Shown here piece after piece: positions 9,081-17,787 of a stretch of 37,657 nucleotides of DNA. Each line of letters opens with the position of its first letter. Within the stretch, counting starts at the first letter, position 1. The position numbers and the translations under genes are program-made. This stretch comes from Flavobacteriaceae bacterium (GTDB lineage: Bacteria > Bacteroidota > Bacteroidia > Flavobacteriales > Flavobacteriaceae). The DNA lies in assembly GCA_029247985.1 (NCBI GenBank), contig JAQWKF010000058.1:1-37657 (forward strand), read 5' to 3'. Below the pieces are notes generated by a model. It worked only from the letters and a program-made list of their open reading frames with translations. It searched no databases and had not been told where the DNA came from.

Positions 9081-10013
9081 TTACTGCATTCCACGTATAT
9101 TTTTACGGATGCGTTTTTGTTTTGTCATGTCTTTGACAACGCTATCTAATATTCCATTGATAAACATACTGCTTTTTGGCGTGGCGTATTCCTTAGCAAT
9201 CTCCAAGTATTCGTTGATGGTAACATTCACGGGTATTGAAGGAAAGTAAAGTAATTCAGCCAAAGCCATTAGTAACAAAGTAAAATCCAATTCAGCAATA
9301 CGGCCTGGATCCCAATTTGGCGTTCGCCCCTTTATTTCATCAATAAGTTCTGGTTTATTAAGTGCAACTTTTCTGAAAAGTTCCAATGAGAATTTACGAT
9401 CTTCTTCATCTTTGTATAAAACAGTGATGATGCTATCTGGCTCAGTAATTCGTTTAAGGCTGTTTCGTACTATGGTATTGGCAAGTGGTGCATCGTCAAC
9501 CCAAGAGATATTGACCTCTTCCATAAACTCACCCAAACGATCAAAGGGCACGATTACTTTAGTGAAAAGCTGTACTAAAAAGTCTTGATCTTCAGCAAGG
9601 CTAGTGGTTTCAGTCTTTAAATAGTCATCATAAAGTGTAGAGGCGGTAATTTCCTCCCATACCAAACGCACATATTCGTCGTGATTTTTCCAGTACTTAA
9701 GTTTGTATTTTTTGCTTTGTGCTGCAAGAACTTCATTATTGCATAACGCCAAAAGGGCTTTGTTGCTAAAAAACTTAGGGTTTGTTTCGTTTTTATTTTC
9801 TTTTAAGTGTTTTTTTGTGTTTTTCTCGTAAAGTGAATACCCACATGTATGAAGCTCACGGAACAAATCAAGAAGTGTGATGTAAAGAAGGTAAAAGTCC
9901 TGACTACTTTTTAAAATCCATGATTCGCCTGTTGTAAGGTTGTCTGTTGGGTCAAGTTGCTGAGCGTAAAGCGCCTGCATAACCTTGGTGCGTAAGTGAC
10001 GACGAGTAATCAT
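9081..10013 (-). CDS. nusB: Transcription antitermination factor NusB (long Bacteroidota form)
   Basis: NusB binds boxA RNA with NusE (S10) to form antitermination complexes on rRNA operons. The 310-residue protein is over twice the E. coli length (139). It starts with the NusB opening ITRRHLRTKVMQALYAQQ, has a long lineage-specific middle (about residues 35-190), and ends in the recognisable NusB helices (LDFTLLLMALAELL, then IPVNVTINEYLEIAKEYATPKS and FINGILDSVVKD). The frame is open eight codons further up, but a perfect -7 box (10035-10042) lies there, so transcription would begin inside that extension; the ATG at 10013 is preferred. Confidence 0.93.
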   Translation of the reverse strand: MITRRHLRTKVMQALYAQQLDPTDNLTTGESWILKSSQDFYLLYITLLDLFRELHTCGYSLYEKNTKKHLKENKNETNPKFFSNKALLALCNNEVLAAQSKKYKLKYWKNHDEYVRLVWEEITASTLYDDYLKTETTSLAEDQDFLVQLFTKVIVPFDRLGEFMEEVNISWVDDAPLANTIVRNSLKRITEPDSIITVLYKDEEDRKFSLELFRKVALNKPELIDEIKGRTPNWDPGRIAELDFTLLLMALAELLYFPSIPVNVTINEYLEIAKEYATPKSSMFINGILDSVVKDMTKQKRIRKNIRGMQ

Positions 10014-10034
10014 GTATAAGAACTTTTGATAGTA

Positions 10035-10042
10035 CAAAAATA
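10035..10042 (-). promoter_or_regulatory. -7 promoter element of nusB-DUF1573-yajC
   Basis: Minus-strand TATTTTTG is an exact TAnnTTTG match, 21 nt before the chosen nusB ATG. The nearest TTG upstream is 24 nt away, slightly beyond the usual range. The site also argues against the longer nusB start at 10037. Confidence 0.5.
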
Positions 10043-10114
10043 GGGGATTTTAAATGATATCCTACACAAGATTTGATGCAAAGACCTAAAATCCTATCTT
10101 CGTAAAAAAAATAT

Positions 10115-11875
10115 TTGCGCGCGCTTCAATATCTAAACCGTTATCTCAAAAAATATCGATTCCTACTACTGTTAGGATTGCTATTTACTGTTTCTTCTCG
10201 TGTTTTTGCTGTTCTTGCCCCTAGCCTGGTTGGGGATTCAATTACCGCTATAGAGCAATTTGTTAGAAGTGGCGAAACTGATTTAACCAGTATCAAAAGG
10301 CTGCTTTTGACCAATATAGCACTGATTGTGGGTGCTGCACTTATTTCTGGCGTCTTTACCTTTAGTATGCGCCAAACCATTATCAATGTCTCGAGGCATA
10401 TTGAATACGACCTAAAAAACACCGTTTACAATCATTATCAAAAACTCTCCTTGCGTTTCTACAAGCAAAACCGTGTTGGTGACTTGATGAGCCGCATCAG
10501 TGAAGACGTATCTCGAGTTCGCATGTATGTGGGGCCAGCACTAATGTATAGCATCAATACAATCACACTTTTTATTATCGTTATCAGTTATATGGTAAGC
10601 GTAGCGCCAAAACTAACTTTATACACGCTTCTCCCCCTGCCCATATTATCTTTTCTAATATACCGACTCAGCAGGGCCATACACGAGCGAAGCACTCTAG
10701 TACAGCAAATGTTGTCTAAACTGTCCACGTTCAGCCAAGAGTCGTTCAGCGGAATCAACGTTATTAAGTCCTATGCTATTGAGTCTAATAGAACCTTAGA
10801 AATGGCATCTATATCAAAGGAAAGTAGAACCAAAAATATGTCATTAGTACAGGTTCAGGCGTGGTTTTTTCCTTTGATGATCTTATTGATTGGTGTCAGT
10901 AATGTTTTGGTTATTTTTATTGGCGGTAACCAATACATGAATGGGCAAATTGAGCTGGGAGTTTTAGCAGAGTTTATCATTTATGTAAATATGCTAACCT
11001 GGCCAGTAGCTACCGTAGGTTGGGTAACCTCCATCATACAACAAGCAGAAGCTTCTCAAAAACGCATCAACGAATTTTTGGGTCAAGAACCCGACATTCA
11101 AGACAGCAAAACTGCCAACAAAAAAATAGAACACTTTGATATCAGCTTTAACAAGGTTAATCTTATCTATGACGATACAGGAATCCAAGCCCTAAAGGAT
11201 GTTTCCTTTAAATTACCTGCTGGTAAAACCCTTGCCATTATGGGGCCAACTGGATCTGGCAAAACAACGCTTTTACAGCTCTTGTCCAAAACATATTTAC
11301 CCCATTCGGGGAAAGTTTCTTTAGGTGATTTCCCCTTGCAAGATTATACTCAACAAGACATTCGTGAAATCATGGGGGTTGTACCCCAACAACCTTTTCT
11401 ATTTTCAGACACTATTGCGCACAATATTCGTTTCGGCAAACCCGACGCCACGGAACAAGAAATAGAAAAAGCTGCAAAACAAGCATCAGTACACGCTAAT
11501 ATTATCGAGTTTAAATCAGGATATGAAACCATGCTAGGAGAAAGAGGGATTACCTTATCTGGCGGCCAAAAGCAACGGGTGTCTATTGCACGCGCACTAA
11601 TAAAGAATCCAAAAATTCTTTTACTTGACGATTGTCTATCGGCAGTGGACACAGAAACAGAGGAGGCCATTTTGAACGAGCTGAAAGAAAACAACAAGAA
11701 CACTTCCACCTTAATTGTTTGCCACAGGGTCTCATCGGCAAAGAATGCAGATTATATTTTAATACTCAAAGATGGCGAAATAGCCCAATACGGCACACAC
11801 AAAGAGCTTGTCAACAAAGCAGGATACTACAAAGAACTTTACGAAGAACAGCGACAAGAGGAGAATAAAAATTAG
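10115..11875 (+). CDS. ABC transporter, fused permease and ATPase (exporter type)
   Basis: A 586-residue half-transporter expected to act as a dimer in the inner membrane. The N-terminal half has six membrane segments, starting RFLLLLGLLFTVSSRVFAVL. The C-terminal half is a complete ATPase: Walker A GPTGSGKTT, Q-loop VVPQQPFLFSD, signature LSGGQKQR, Walker B ILLLDD and switch His in VCHRVS. Walker B is followed by Cys rather than the usual catalytic Glu (LLDDCLSAVD), a degenerate site that would be at least partly inactive if the protein works as a homodimer. The start is TTG: an in-frame TAA lies four codons upstream and no ATG occurs before the conserved LQYLNRYLKKYRF. The substrate is not predictable. 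Confidence 0.92.
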   Translation: MRALQYLNRYLKKYRFLLLLGLLFTVSSRVFAVLAPSLVGDSITAIEQFVRSGETDLTSIKRLLLTNIALIVGAALISGVFTFSMRQTIINVSRHIEYDLKNTVYNHYQKLSLRFYKQNRVGDLMSRISEDVSRVRMYVGPALMYSINTITLFIIVISYMVSVAPKLTLYTLLPLPILSFLIYRLSRAIHERSTLVQQMLSKLSTFSQESFSGINVIKSYAIESNRTLEMASISKESRTKNMSLVQVQAWFFPLMILLIGVSNVLVIFIGGNQYMNGQIELGVLAEFIIYVNMLTWPVATVGWVTSIIQQAEASQKRINEFLGQEPDIQDSKTANKKIEHFDISFNKVNLIYDDTGIQALKDVSFKLPAGKTLAIMGPTGSGKTTLLQLLSKTYLPHSGKVSLGDFPLQDYTQQDIREIMGVVPQQPFLFSDTIAHNIRFGKPDATEQEIEKAAKQASVHANIIEFKSGYETMLGERGITLSGGQKQRVSIARALIKNPKILLLDDCLSAVDTETEEAILNELKENNKNTSTLIVCHRVSSAKNADYILILKDGEIAQYGTHKELVNKAGYYKELYEEQRQEENKN

Positions 11876-11880
11876 TTATC

Positions 11881-11912
11881 AAAGATTTGTATTTTAGTGA
11901 AACCAAATCTTT
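11881..11912. promoter_or_regulatory. Dyad AAAGATTTG-N14-CAAATCTTT before the PUR gene
   Basis: A perfect 9-bp inverted repeat (11881-11889 and 11904-11912) lies between the ABC transporter stop and the ATG at 11917. The 14-nt centre contains TATTTTAG, one base off the -7 consensus. It could be an operator across the promoter or an RNA hairpin ending four bases before the start codon. It is AT-rich, so weak as a terminator. Confidence 0.5.
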
Positions 11913-11916
11913 ATAT

Positions 11917-12177
11917 ATGTCCAAAACTGAATACCAAAAAAGTGTCAGAGAAGGCTGTTTACATGCAGGTTCAAGGCACTATTTTTTTGATGTGAAAGAA
12001 ACAAAAGCCAACGATTATTTTTTGGTAATTACCGAGTCAAAAAAATCACAATCAAGCAATAACGCAATCAAGCACAAAATCTTTATCTACAAAGAGCATT
12101 TAGAGGCATTTCAATCGCTTTTAGCCGAATCCATTTCCTTCATTAAAAAGGAAAAAGGGGATGAGGTTATTCGATAA
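11917..12177 (+). CDS. DUF3276 / PUR family nucleic-acid-binding protein
   Basis: An 86-residue protein of the bacterial PUR repeat type (DUF3276), related to eukaryotic Pur-alpha and expected to bind single-stranded, purine-rich DNA or RNA as a dimer. Family features are the opening EYQKSVREGCLHAGSRHYFF, then VKETKANDYFLVITESKK and the helix HKIFIYKEHLEAFQSLLAES. The open frame reaches back to a TTG at 11887, but those ten residues would be read through the dyad and candidate promoter, so the ATG at 11917 is preferred. It is 41 nt after the ABC transporter. Confidence 0.88.
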   Translation: MSKTEYQKSVREGCLHAGSRHYFFDVKETKANDYFLVITESKKSQSSNNAIKHKIFIYKEHLEAFQSLLAESISFIKKEKGDEVIR

Positions 12178-12188
12178 TATTTTATCGC

Positions 12189-12196
12189 TATTTTTG
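12189..12196 (+). promoter_or_regulatory. -7 promoter element of the thioredoxin-like gene
   Basis: TATTTTTG is an exact TAnnTTTG match 11 nt before the ATG at 12208. TTA lies at the expected -33 spacing of 19 nt (one mismatch to TTG). The predicted leader is only a few bases. Confidence 0.4.
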
Positions 12197-12207
12197 AAAA
12201 AAAAGAT

Positions 12208-12765
12208 ATGGCACGTACTCCTTCAAACATGCTGGCTTTGGGCACTAAAGCGCCTGATTTTGCATTACCAAATACGATAGACAACAAAACATATTCCTTT
12301 GACAATGTTAGCGGAACAAATGGGACCGTTGTGATGTTTATTTGCAACCATTGCCCTTATGTTATCCATGTAATGGAGGGAATTACTGCTTTGGCTAAAG
12401 ATTATCAAAACAAAGGTATTGGATTTATAGCCATCTCAAGTAATGATGTTGTAAACTATCCCGATGACGATCCGACCTTGATGAAAGAAACAGCCAAAAA
12501 ATACGGCTTCAGCTTTCCTTATTTATATGATGAAACTCAGGATGTAGCCAAGGCATATGACGCTGCTTGCACACCAGACTTTTATCTATTTGATGCCGAA
12601 AAAACCTTAGTATATCGAGGTCAAATGGACAGTTCAAGACCTAAAAATGAATTGCCAGTAACGGGAAAAGATTTACGCACGGCCCTAGATGCAATGCTTT
12701 CTGGAAAAACCATTGATACCCTTCAAAAACCCAGTTTGGGTTGTAATATAAAGTGGAAAGTTTAG
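12208..12765 (+). CDS. Thioredoxin-fold redoxin (AhpC/TSA-like)
   Basis: A 185-residue soluble protein without a signal peptide, so probably cytoplasmic. It opens with the AhpC/TSA-like LGTKAPDFALPNT, and has a CxxC site (C46-N-H-C49 in FICNHCPYV) followed by IGFIAISSNDVVNYPDD, FPYLYDETQDVAKAYDA and the cis-Pro region CTPDFYLFD. A third conserved cysteine near the C-terminus (LGCNIKWK) is typical of this subfamily. It is probably a thiol-disulfide or peroxide reductase; the electron donor is unknown. It is convergent with the PPIase gene, with stop codons overlapping by 4 nt. Confidence 0.9.
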   Translation: MARTPSNMLALGTKAPDFALPNTIDNKTYSFDNVSGTNGTVVMFICNHCPYVIHVMEGITALAKDYQNKGIGFIAISSNDVVNYPDDDPTLMKETAKKYGFSFPYLYDETQDVAKAYDAACTPDFYLFDAEKTLVYRGQMDSSRPKNELPVTGKDLRTALDAMLSGKTIDTLQKPSLGCNIKWKV

Positions 12766-13694
12766 CTTACGCCTACCAATTCAACATCAAAAATAAGCGT
12801 GGCATCAGGAGGAATTACGCCGCCTGCACCTCTAGCGCCATAACCTAAATCACTAGGAATAACAAAGCGTGCCTTATCTCCTACGGACAAGAGTTGGATG
12901 CCTTCGTCCCATCCAGGGATTACTTGGCCTACACCTAGTTTGAATTCAATTGGTTGATTTCTTTTGTACGATGAATCAAAAACAGTTCCATCTAAAAGTT
13001 GTCCTTTGTAATGAACGGAAACGGTTTTTCCTTTTTCAGAGGCAACACCCTCACCACGCTGAATAAACTGATAGCGCAACCCAGAAGCTGTTTTTTCAAA
13101 ACCTGCAGCTACTTTTTCAAGTGCTTTTTCTTGTGCTTCATTAGCCTCACGTAATCGCTGCTCACGACTACCTTCAAAAACCCTAAACGTTTCTACCGCA
13201 TTAAAGGCTATTGCTTCATCGCCATTGCGTTCGATAACAAGAGATTCTATAAGATCGCCTTGGGCAACCTGATCAACCACGTCTTGACCTTCAACGACAA
13301 AACCAAAAACAGTATGTTTTCCGTCTAACCAAGGAGTTTCGTTGTGGGTTATAAAAAACTGACTTCCGTTAGAGCCTGGTCCTGCGTTTGCCATCGATAA
13401 TACACCTGGTTTATCATGCTTGAGATCTGGGTGAAATTCATCATCAAATTGATAACCAGGGCCGCCAACACCAGTCCCTTCTGGACAACCTCCTTGGATC
13501 ATGAAATTTTCTATTACCCTGTGAAAAGTCATCCCGTCATAGTAAGGATTTCCCTGTGGCTTGTGAGAATTCTCTAGGTTTCCTTCAGCAAGGGCAACAA
13601 AATTTCCAACCGTTCCAGGAGTTTCCTTGTGCGTTAAACGAATTTTGATTGTTCCTTTTGGCGTGGTAAAGACAGCGAATATACCTTCTTTCAT
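12762..13694 (-). CDS. Cyclophilin-FKBP fusion peptidyl-prolyl isomerase
   Basis: A 310-residue protein joining two unrelated prolyl isomerase folds. Residues about 1-170 are a cyclophilin: FHRVIENFMIQGGCPEGTG, LSMANAGPGSNGSQFFIT and W122 in ETPWLDGKHTVFG. A charged helical linker (about 174-200) leads to an FKBP domain at 205-310: VSVHYKGQLLDGTVFDSSY, QVIPGWDEGIQLLSVGDKA and LGYGARGAGGVIPPDATLIF. Both active sites look intact. No signal peptide is present, so it should catalyse folding in the cytoplasm. Dual-family immunophilins of this kind have been described, including in flavobacteria. Only 39 nt separate it from recQ upstream. Confidence 0.93.
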   Translation of the reverse strand: MKEGIFAVFTTPKGTIKIRLTHKETPGTVGNFVALAEGNLENSHKPQGNPYYDGMTFHRVIENFMIQGGCPEGTGVGGPGYQFDDEFHPDLKHDKPGVLSMANAGPGSNGSQFFITHNETPWLDGKHTVFGFVVEGQDVVDQVAQGDLIESLVIERNGDEAIAFNAVETFRVFEGSREQRLREANEAQEKALEKVAAGFEKTASGLRYQFIQRGEGVASEKGKTVSVHYKGQLLDGTVFDSSYKRNQPIEFKLGVGQVIPGWDEGIQLLSVGDKARFVIPSDLGYGARGAGGVIPPDATLIFDVELVGVS

Positions 13695-13733
13695 AAGTGC
13701 TTTTTGATGCCTGCGAAAATAGACATAAAAAGA

Positions 13734-15935
13734 TTAGTTTGCCACCTCGCTCATGAATTTAATTCTGAAAATACGTAAATCATCCTCTTCATACTCACCA
13801 TCAAATTCTTCAACGGCTTCTTGTATATCATTATTTTCAGCCTCCATAAAGTATTCATGAAGCTCTTCTTGCTGTTCCTCGTCAAAAAGATCATCGATGG
13901 CATATTGGATATTTACCTTGGTTCCAGAAAAAACAATGGTTTCCAATTGATCGAGGAAGTTTGGAAGTTCCATTCCTTTAGCATCTGCGATGTCACGAAT
14001 AGGAAGCTTCCTATCAATATTTTGAATAATAAAGAGTTTAAGTGCGGAATTTGCTCCAGTAGTTTTAATAACCAAATCCTCAGGTCTAGTGATGTCATTA
14101 TCTTTAACATAGGAGTCGATTAAGGCAATAAAAGGCTTGCCAAATTTATTGGCTTTCCCCTCACCCACTCCGTGAATGTTCTTTAATTCTTCAATAGTAA
14201 TGGGGTACTTTATGAGCATATCATTGATTGAAGACTCTTCAAAAACAGCATAAGGAGGCACTTCGTATTTTTCGGCAACTTCCTTGCGAAGTTTCATTAG
14301 CATTTTTTGAAGCTTGGCCTCAAAGGATGTTGTTCTTGCTGGTGCAGCAACAGCAACGCTATTGTCATACAAATGATTTTCGGTCATCAAAAAGCTATGC
14401 GGTTTTTCTAAAAAAGAAGTGCCCTTTTCATTTAACTTAATTACGCCATAGGTCTCAATTTCTTTTTTTAAATAACCTGCCACCAAAAGCTGTGACAGTA
14501 AGGCTTTCCAATAGGCTTGATCTTTGGCGTTTCCTGCGCCAAAAAAGGAATTTGATTGAATACGGTGGGATACTAAAATTGGCGTCTCTTTTCCTACCAT
14601 GATGTGCACCAACTCTTTGATCTTATATTGTTCGTTGGTATCTTTAATGGTCTGAATGATAAGGGTTGCTTCTTTTTGCGCTTCTACTCTTGGTTTAGGG
14701 TTTCGGGCATTGTCGTCCATTTCGGCGCCTGCTCCGTTCACAGCGTCAAATTCCTCTCCAAAATAGTGTAATATAAATTTACGTCTAGACATTGAAGTCT
14801 CGGCATAAGCAACCATTTCTTGCAGCAATGCATAGCCAACTTCTTGTTCTGCAAGAGGCTTTCCAGCCATAAACTTCTCAAGCTTTTCGATGTCCTTGTA
14901 GGCATAAAAAGCGAGACAATGACCTTCGCCTCCGTCTCTTCCAGCTCGACCTGTTTCTTGATAATAACTCTCTATACTTTTAGGAATATCGTGATGAATA
15001 ACAAAACGAACGTCTGGCTTGTCAATTCCCATACCAAAAGCAATAGTTGCTACAATAACATCACAATCTTCTTTGAGAAAACTGTCTTGGTTGTGAACTC
15101 TTTGCTTGGTGTCTAAACCTGCATGATATGGCAATGCATTAACCCCGTTGACTTGTAGCATTTGTGCCAGTTCTTCAACGCGCTTACGAGACAGACAATA
15201 GACAATACCTGATTTCCCCTTGTTGCCTTTAACAAATGAGATAATATCACGGTCCACTTGTTCTGTTTTTGGTCTTACTTCATAAAACAAATTAGGTCTA
15301 TTGAAGGAAGCTAAATAGGTAGTGGCATCAGAAATGTTAAGATTTTTAAGTATGTCTTCTTGAACTTTGGGTGTTGCGGTTGCCGTCAAGCCAATAATGG
15401 GTATGTTGTCCCCTATGCGTTGCATAATGGATTTAAGGTTGCGATATTCTGGTCTGAAATCATGCCCCCACTCAGAAATACAATGGGCCTCATCAATGGC
15501 CAGGAAACTGATAGGAACAGTGCGTAAAAAAGCGACATAATCCTCCTTTGTTAGCGACTCTGGCGCTACATATAAAAGTTTAGTCAGCCCCGAGCTAATG
15601 TCTTGCTTGACAATTTCAACCTGTGTTTTACTCAAGGAGGAGTTTAAAACGTGCGCAATACCGTCGTTTTTAGAAATCCCACGAATAGCGTCCACTTGAT
15701 TTTTCATTAGAGCTATAAGCGGAGAAACTACTATGGCTGTTCCATGTTGTACAAGTGCAGGCAATTGATAACACAGCGACTTGCCACCGCCAGTAGGCAT
15801 AATTACAAAGGTATTCTCTTTATTGAGTACACTTTTTATGACTTCTTCTTGTAATCCTCGGAACTCGTTAAAACCAAAAAAATTCTTTAACGCGGCTTTT
15901 AAATCAAGCTCTTTGCCATCGACCTGTAGCTTCAT
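13734..15935 (-). CDS. recQ: ATP-dependent DNA helicase RecQ
   Basis: A 733-residue 3'-5' helicase for recombination and replication-fork repair. It has motif I PTGGGKS (47-53), DEAH box (148-151) in DEAHCISEWGHDFRPEY, motif III TATATP and motif VI QETGRAGRDG (326-335). An RQC region follows (SRRKFILHYFGEEFD from 383), then an HRDC domain at about 555-610 (ITIEELKNIHGVGEGKANKFG) and an acidic C-terminal tail. The four cysteines that bind zinc in E. coli RecQ (CRR...C..C..C) are absent: the first position is Ser in SMSRR and the others are missing from the following NGAGAEMDDN stretch. It is divergent from kdsD with 61 nt between. Confidence 0.95.
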   Translation of the reverse strand: MKLQVDGKELDLKAALKNFFGFNEFRGLQEEVIKSVLNKENTFVIMPTGGGKSLCYQLPALVQHGTAIVVSPLIALMKNQVDAIRGISKNDGIAHVLNSSLSKTQVEIVKQDISSGLTKLLYVAPESLTKEDYVAFLRTVPISFLAIDEAHCISEWGHDFRPEYRNLKSIMQRIGDNIPIIGLTATATPKVQEDILKNLNISDATTYLASFNRPNLFYEVRPKTEQVDRDIISFVKGNKGKSGIVYCLSRKRVEELAQMLQVNGVNALPYHAGLDTKQRVHNQDSFLKEDCDVIVATIAFGMGIDKPDVRFVIHHDIPKSIESYYQETGRAGRDGGEGHCLAFYAYKDIEKLEKFMAGKPLAEQEVGYALLQEMVAYAETSMSRRKFILHYFGEEFDAVNGAGAEMDDNARNPKPRVEAQKEATLIIQTIKDTNEQYKIKELVHIMVGKETPILVSHRIQSNSFFGAGNAKDQAYWKALLSQLLVAGYLKKEIETYGVIKLNEKGTSFLEKPHSFLMTENHLYDNSVAVAAPARTTSFEAKLQKMLMKLRKEVAEKYEVPPYAVFEESSINDMLIKYPITIEELKNIHGVGEGKANKFGKPFIALIDSYVKDNDITRPEDLVIKTTGANSALKLFIIQNIDRKLPIRDIADAKGMELPNFLDQLETIVFSGTKVNIQYAIDDLFDEEQQEELHEYFMEAENNDIQEAVEEFDGEYEEDDLRIFRIKFMSEVAN

Positions 15936-15946
15936 CGTGGGTTTTG

Positions 15947-15954
15947 TACATTTG
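15947..15954 (+). promoter_or_regulatory. -7 promoter element of kdsD-tatC-lptB
   Basis: TACATTTG is an exact TAnnTTTG match in the recQ/kdsD divergent spacer, 42 nt before the TTG start. I see no TTG at the usual -33 spacing. Confidence 0.4.
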
Positions 15955-15996
15955 TAATCACAATATACGTTAAAACTGTTTAAATATCAACAATAA

Positions 15997-16962
15997 TTGA
16001 ACAAATCCAACCACATATTAAAAGTTGCAACTTCTGTAATAGAACAGCAGTCCGAAGCCATCGCAGGATTGGCAACGCAACTCAACAACGATTTTGAACA
16101 AGTTGTCGATTGGGTCCACACAGGAAAGGGGCGTTTGGTGCTAACGGGTATTGGTAAAAGTGCCATTATCGGTATGAAAATTAGCGCCACCTTAAATTCA
16201 ACCGGAACCAAAAGTATTTTTATGCATGCAGCTGATGCTATTCACGGTGATTTAGGCATGATAGAACAACAAGATATTGTTCTGTGTCTATCTAAAAGTG
16301 GTACTAGTGCCGAAATAAAAACGCTTGTCCCACTACTAAAAAATAGGGGCAACAAACTAATCGGTATGACGGCAAATCCCACTTCTTTTCTTGCCCAAAA
16401 TGCAGATGCAATTTTACATGTTGGCATCCCCAAAGAAGCCGACCAAAACAACTTAGCACCAACTACGAGTACCACAGCACAGCTTGTTTTGGGAGATGCA
16501 CTGGCCATTTGCCTAATGGAACTTAGTGGATTCAAAGCGGAAGATTTTGCCCGCTCCCATCCTGGAGGTGCGTTGGGGAAGGCATTAAACATTCAATTAG
16601 GACATTTACTTCAACCACATAAAAAGCCAGCAGTGACGCCTGATACGCCTATAAAAGCAGTTATTAGCGAGATTTCAACTAAGCTTGTTGGTGCAACAGC
16701 GGTAGTCCAAGATCATCAGGTTGTGGGTGTAATAACAGATGGAGATTTACGGCGTATGATGCAGTCTGTTGATGATTTCTCTTCACTAAAAGCACGAGAT
16801 ATCATGGTGGAAAAACCCATTGTTTTAAGTAGCGAAACCCTTGCTAAAAAAGCATTAACTCTGATGCAAGAAAAGGAGATCAGTCAAATCATTGTTGAAG
16901 ATACCCATGCTTATATGGGAATTGTACACATTCACGACATTTTAAACGAAGGCATTTATTAG
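15997..16962 (+). CDS. kdsD: Arabinose-5-phosphate isomerase, KpsF/GutQ family
   Basis: Interconverts ribulose-5-phosphate and arabinose-5-phosphate, the first step toward Kdo of LPS. The 321-residue protein has an SIS domain at about 30-165 (LVLTGIGKSAIIGMKISATL, HAADAIHGDLGMI, CLSKSGTSAEIK), the FARSHPGGALGK junction, and two CBS domains from about 200 to the end (GVITDGDLRRMM; EISQIIVEDTHAYMGIVHIHD). The start is TTG: no ATG precedes the SIS domain in frame and NKSNHILKVATSVIE is a normal beginning. tatC follows after 3 nt and lptB after that, placing Kdo supply and LPS export on one transcript. Confidence 0.93.
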   Translation: MNKSNHILKVATSVIEQQSEAIAGLATQLNNDFEQVVDWVHTGKGRLVLTGIGKSAIIGMKISATLNSTGTKSIFMHAADAIHGDLGMIEQQDIVLCLSKSGTSAEIKTLVPLLKNRGNKLIGMTANPTSFLAQNADAILHVGIPKEADQNNLAPTTSTTAQLVLGDALAICLMELSGFKAEDFARSHPGGALGKALNIQLGHLLQPHKKPAVTPDTPIKAVISEISTKLVGATAVVQDHQVVGVITDGDLRRMMQSVDDFSSLKARDIMVEKPIVLSSETLAKKALTLMQEKEISQIIVEDTHAYMGIVHIHDILNEGIY

Positions 16963-16965
16963 AGT

Positions 16966-17769
16966 ATGGACAATAAAACCATGCCATTTCTTGATCACTT
17001 AGAAGAGTTGCGTTGGCACCTCATTCGCAGTATTTTAGCCATTGTTATTGCAGGCGGCGCAGCTTTTTTAGCCAAAGACTTTATATTTGATGTTTTACTT
17101 TTTGGACCTAAAAAACAAGACTTTACAACCTATAAATGGCTTTGTAGTGCTGCACAAGCACTAGGTTTTGACGAAGGTTTTTGTCTAGACGAACTCCCCT
17201 TTAGAGTACAAAGCAGAACTGTTGCTGGACAATTTTCGGCACATATTTGGACATCCATAACGGCTGGTTTTATTATCGCTTTTCCATATGTAATTTATCA
17301 GTTGTGGAAATTTATCAGCCCAGGAATGCTTAAACCTGAACGCAGACAGGCACGCGGATTTATCATTGTGTCATCTTTATTGTTTTTCATGGGTGTATTG
17401 TTTGGTTATTTTGTTATTACGCCGCTTTCCCTTCGCTTTTTGGGAACCTACAGTGTCAGCAGTGAAATATTCAATGACTTTGATCTAAGAAGTTATACCG
17501 CATTAGTACGGGCGTCTGTGCTATCAGCTGGCTTCATTTTTGAATTACCCATATTAGTATACTTTCTTACTAAAATTGGCCTTATCACTCCCAGTTTGAT
17601 GCGCAAATACCGTAAAATATCATTGGTGATTGTATTGACACTATCGGCTGTCATAACCCCACCAGACATTGCAAGCCAAATTATTGTGGCCATTCCCATT
17701 ATGATATTATATGAAGTAAGTATCTTTATTTCGAAATCCGTTTACAAAAGAATCCAACAGACACAATAA
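16966..17769 (+). CDS. tatC: Sec-independent translocase subunit TatC
   Basis: Receptor for twin-arginine signal peptides in the inner membrane. The 267-residue protein has the conserved N-terminal MPFLDHLEELRWHLIRS, an insertion rich in Lys/Phe/Cys after the first membrane segment, then FAYxxYQLWKF-type FPYVIYQLWKFISPGMLKPERR and four more hydrophobic segments. The LITPSLMRKYRK and AVITPPDIASQIIVAIPIM stretches complete the family pattern. No tatA is in the window. It starts 3 nt after kdsD and ends 18 nt before lptB. Confidence 0.95.
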   Translation: MDNKTMPFLDHLEELRWHLIRSILAIVIAGGAAFLAKDFIFDVLLFGPKKQDFTTYKWLCSAAQALGFDEGFCLDELPFRVQSRTVAGQFSAHIWTSITAGFIIAFPYVIYQLWKFISPGMLKPERRQARGFIIVSSLLFFMGVLFGYFVITPLSLRFLGTYSVSSEIFNDFDLRSYTALVRASVLSAGFIFELPILVYFLTKIGLITPSLMRKYRKISLVIVLTLSAVITPPDIASQIIVAIPIMILYEVSIFISKSVYKRIQQTQ

Positions 17770-17787
17770 CACCCCTAATACCAACAC

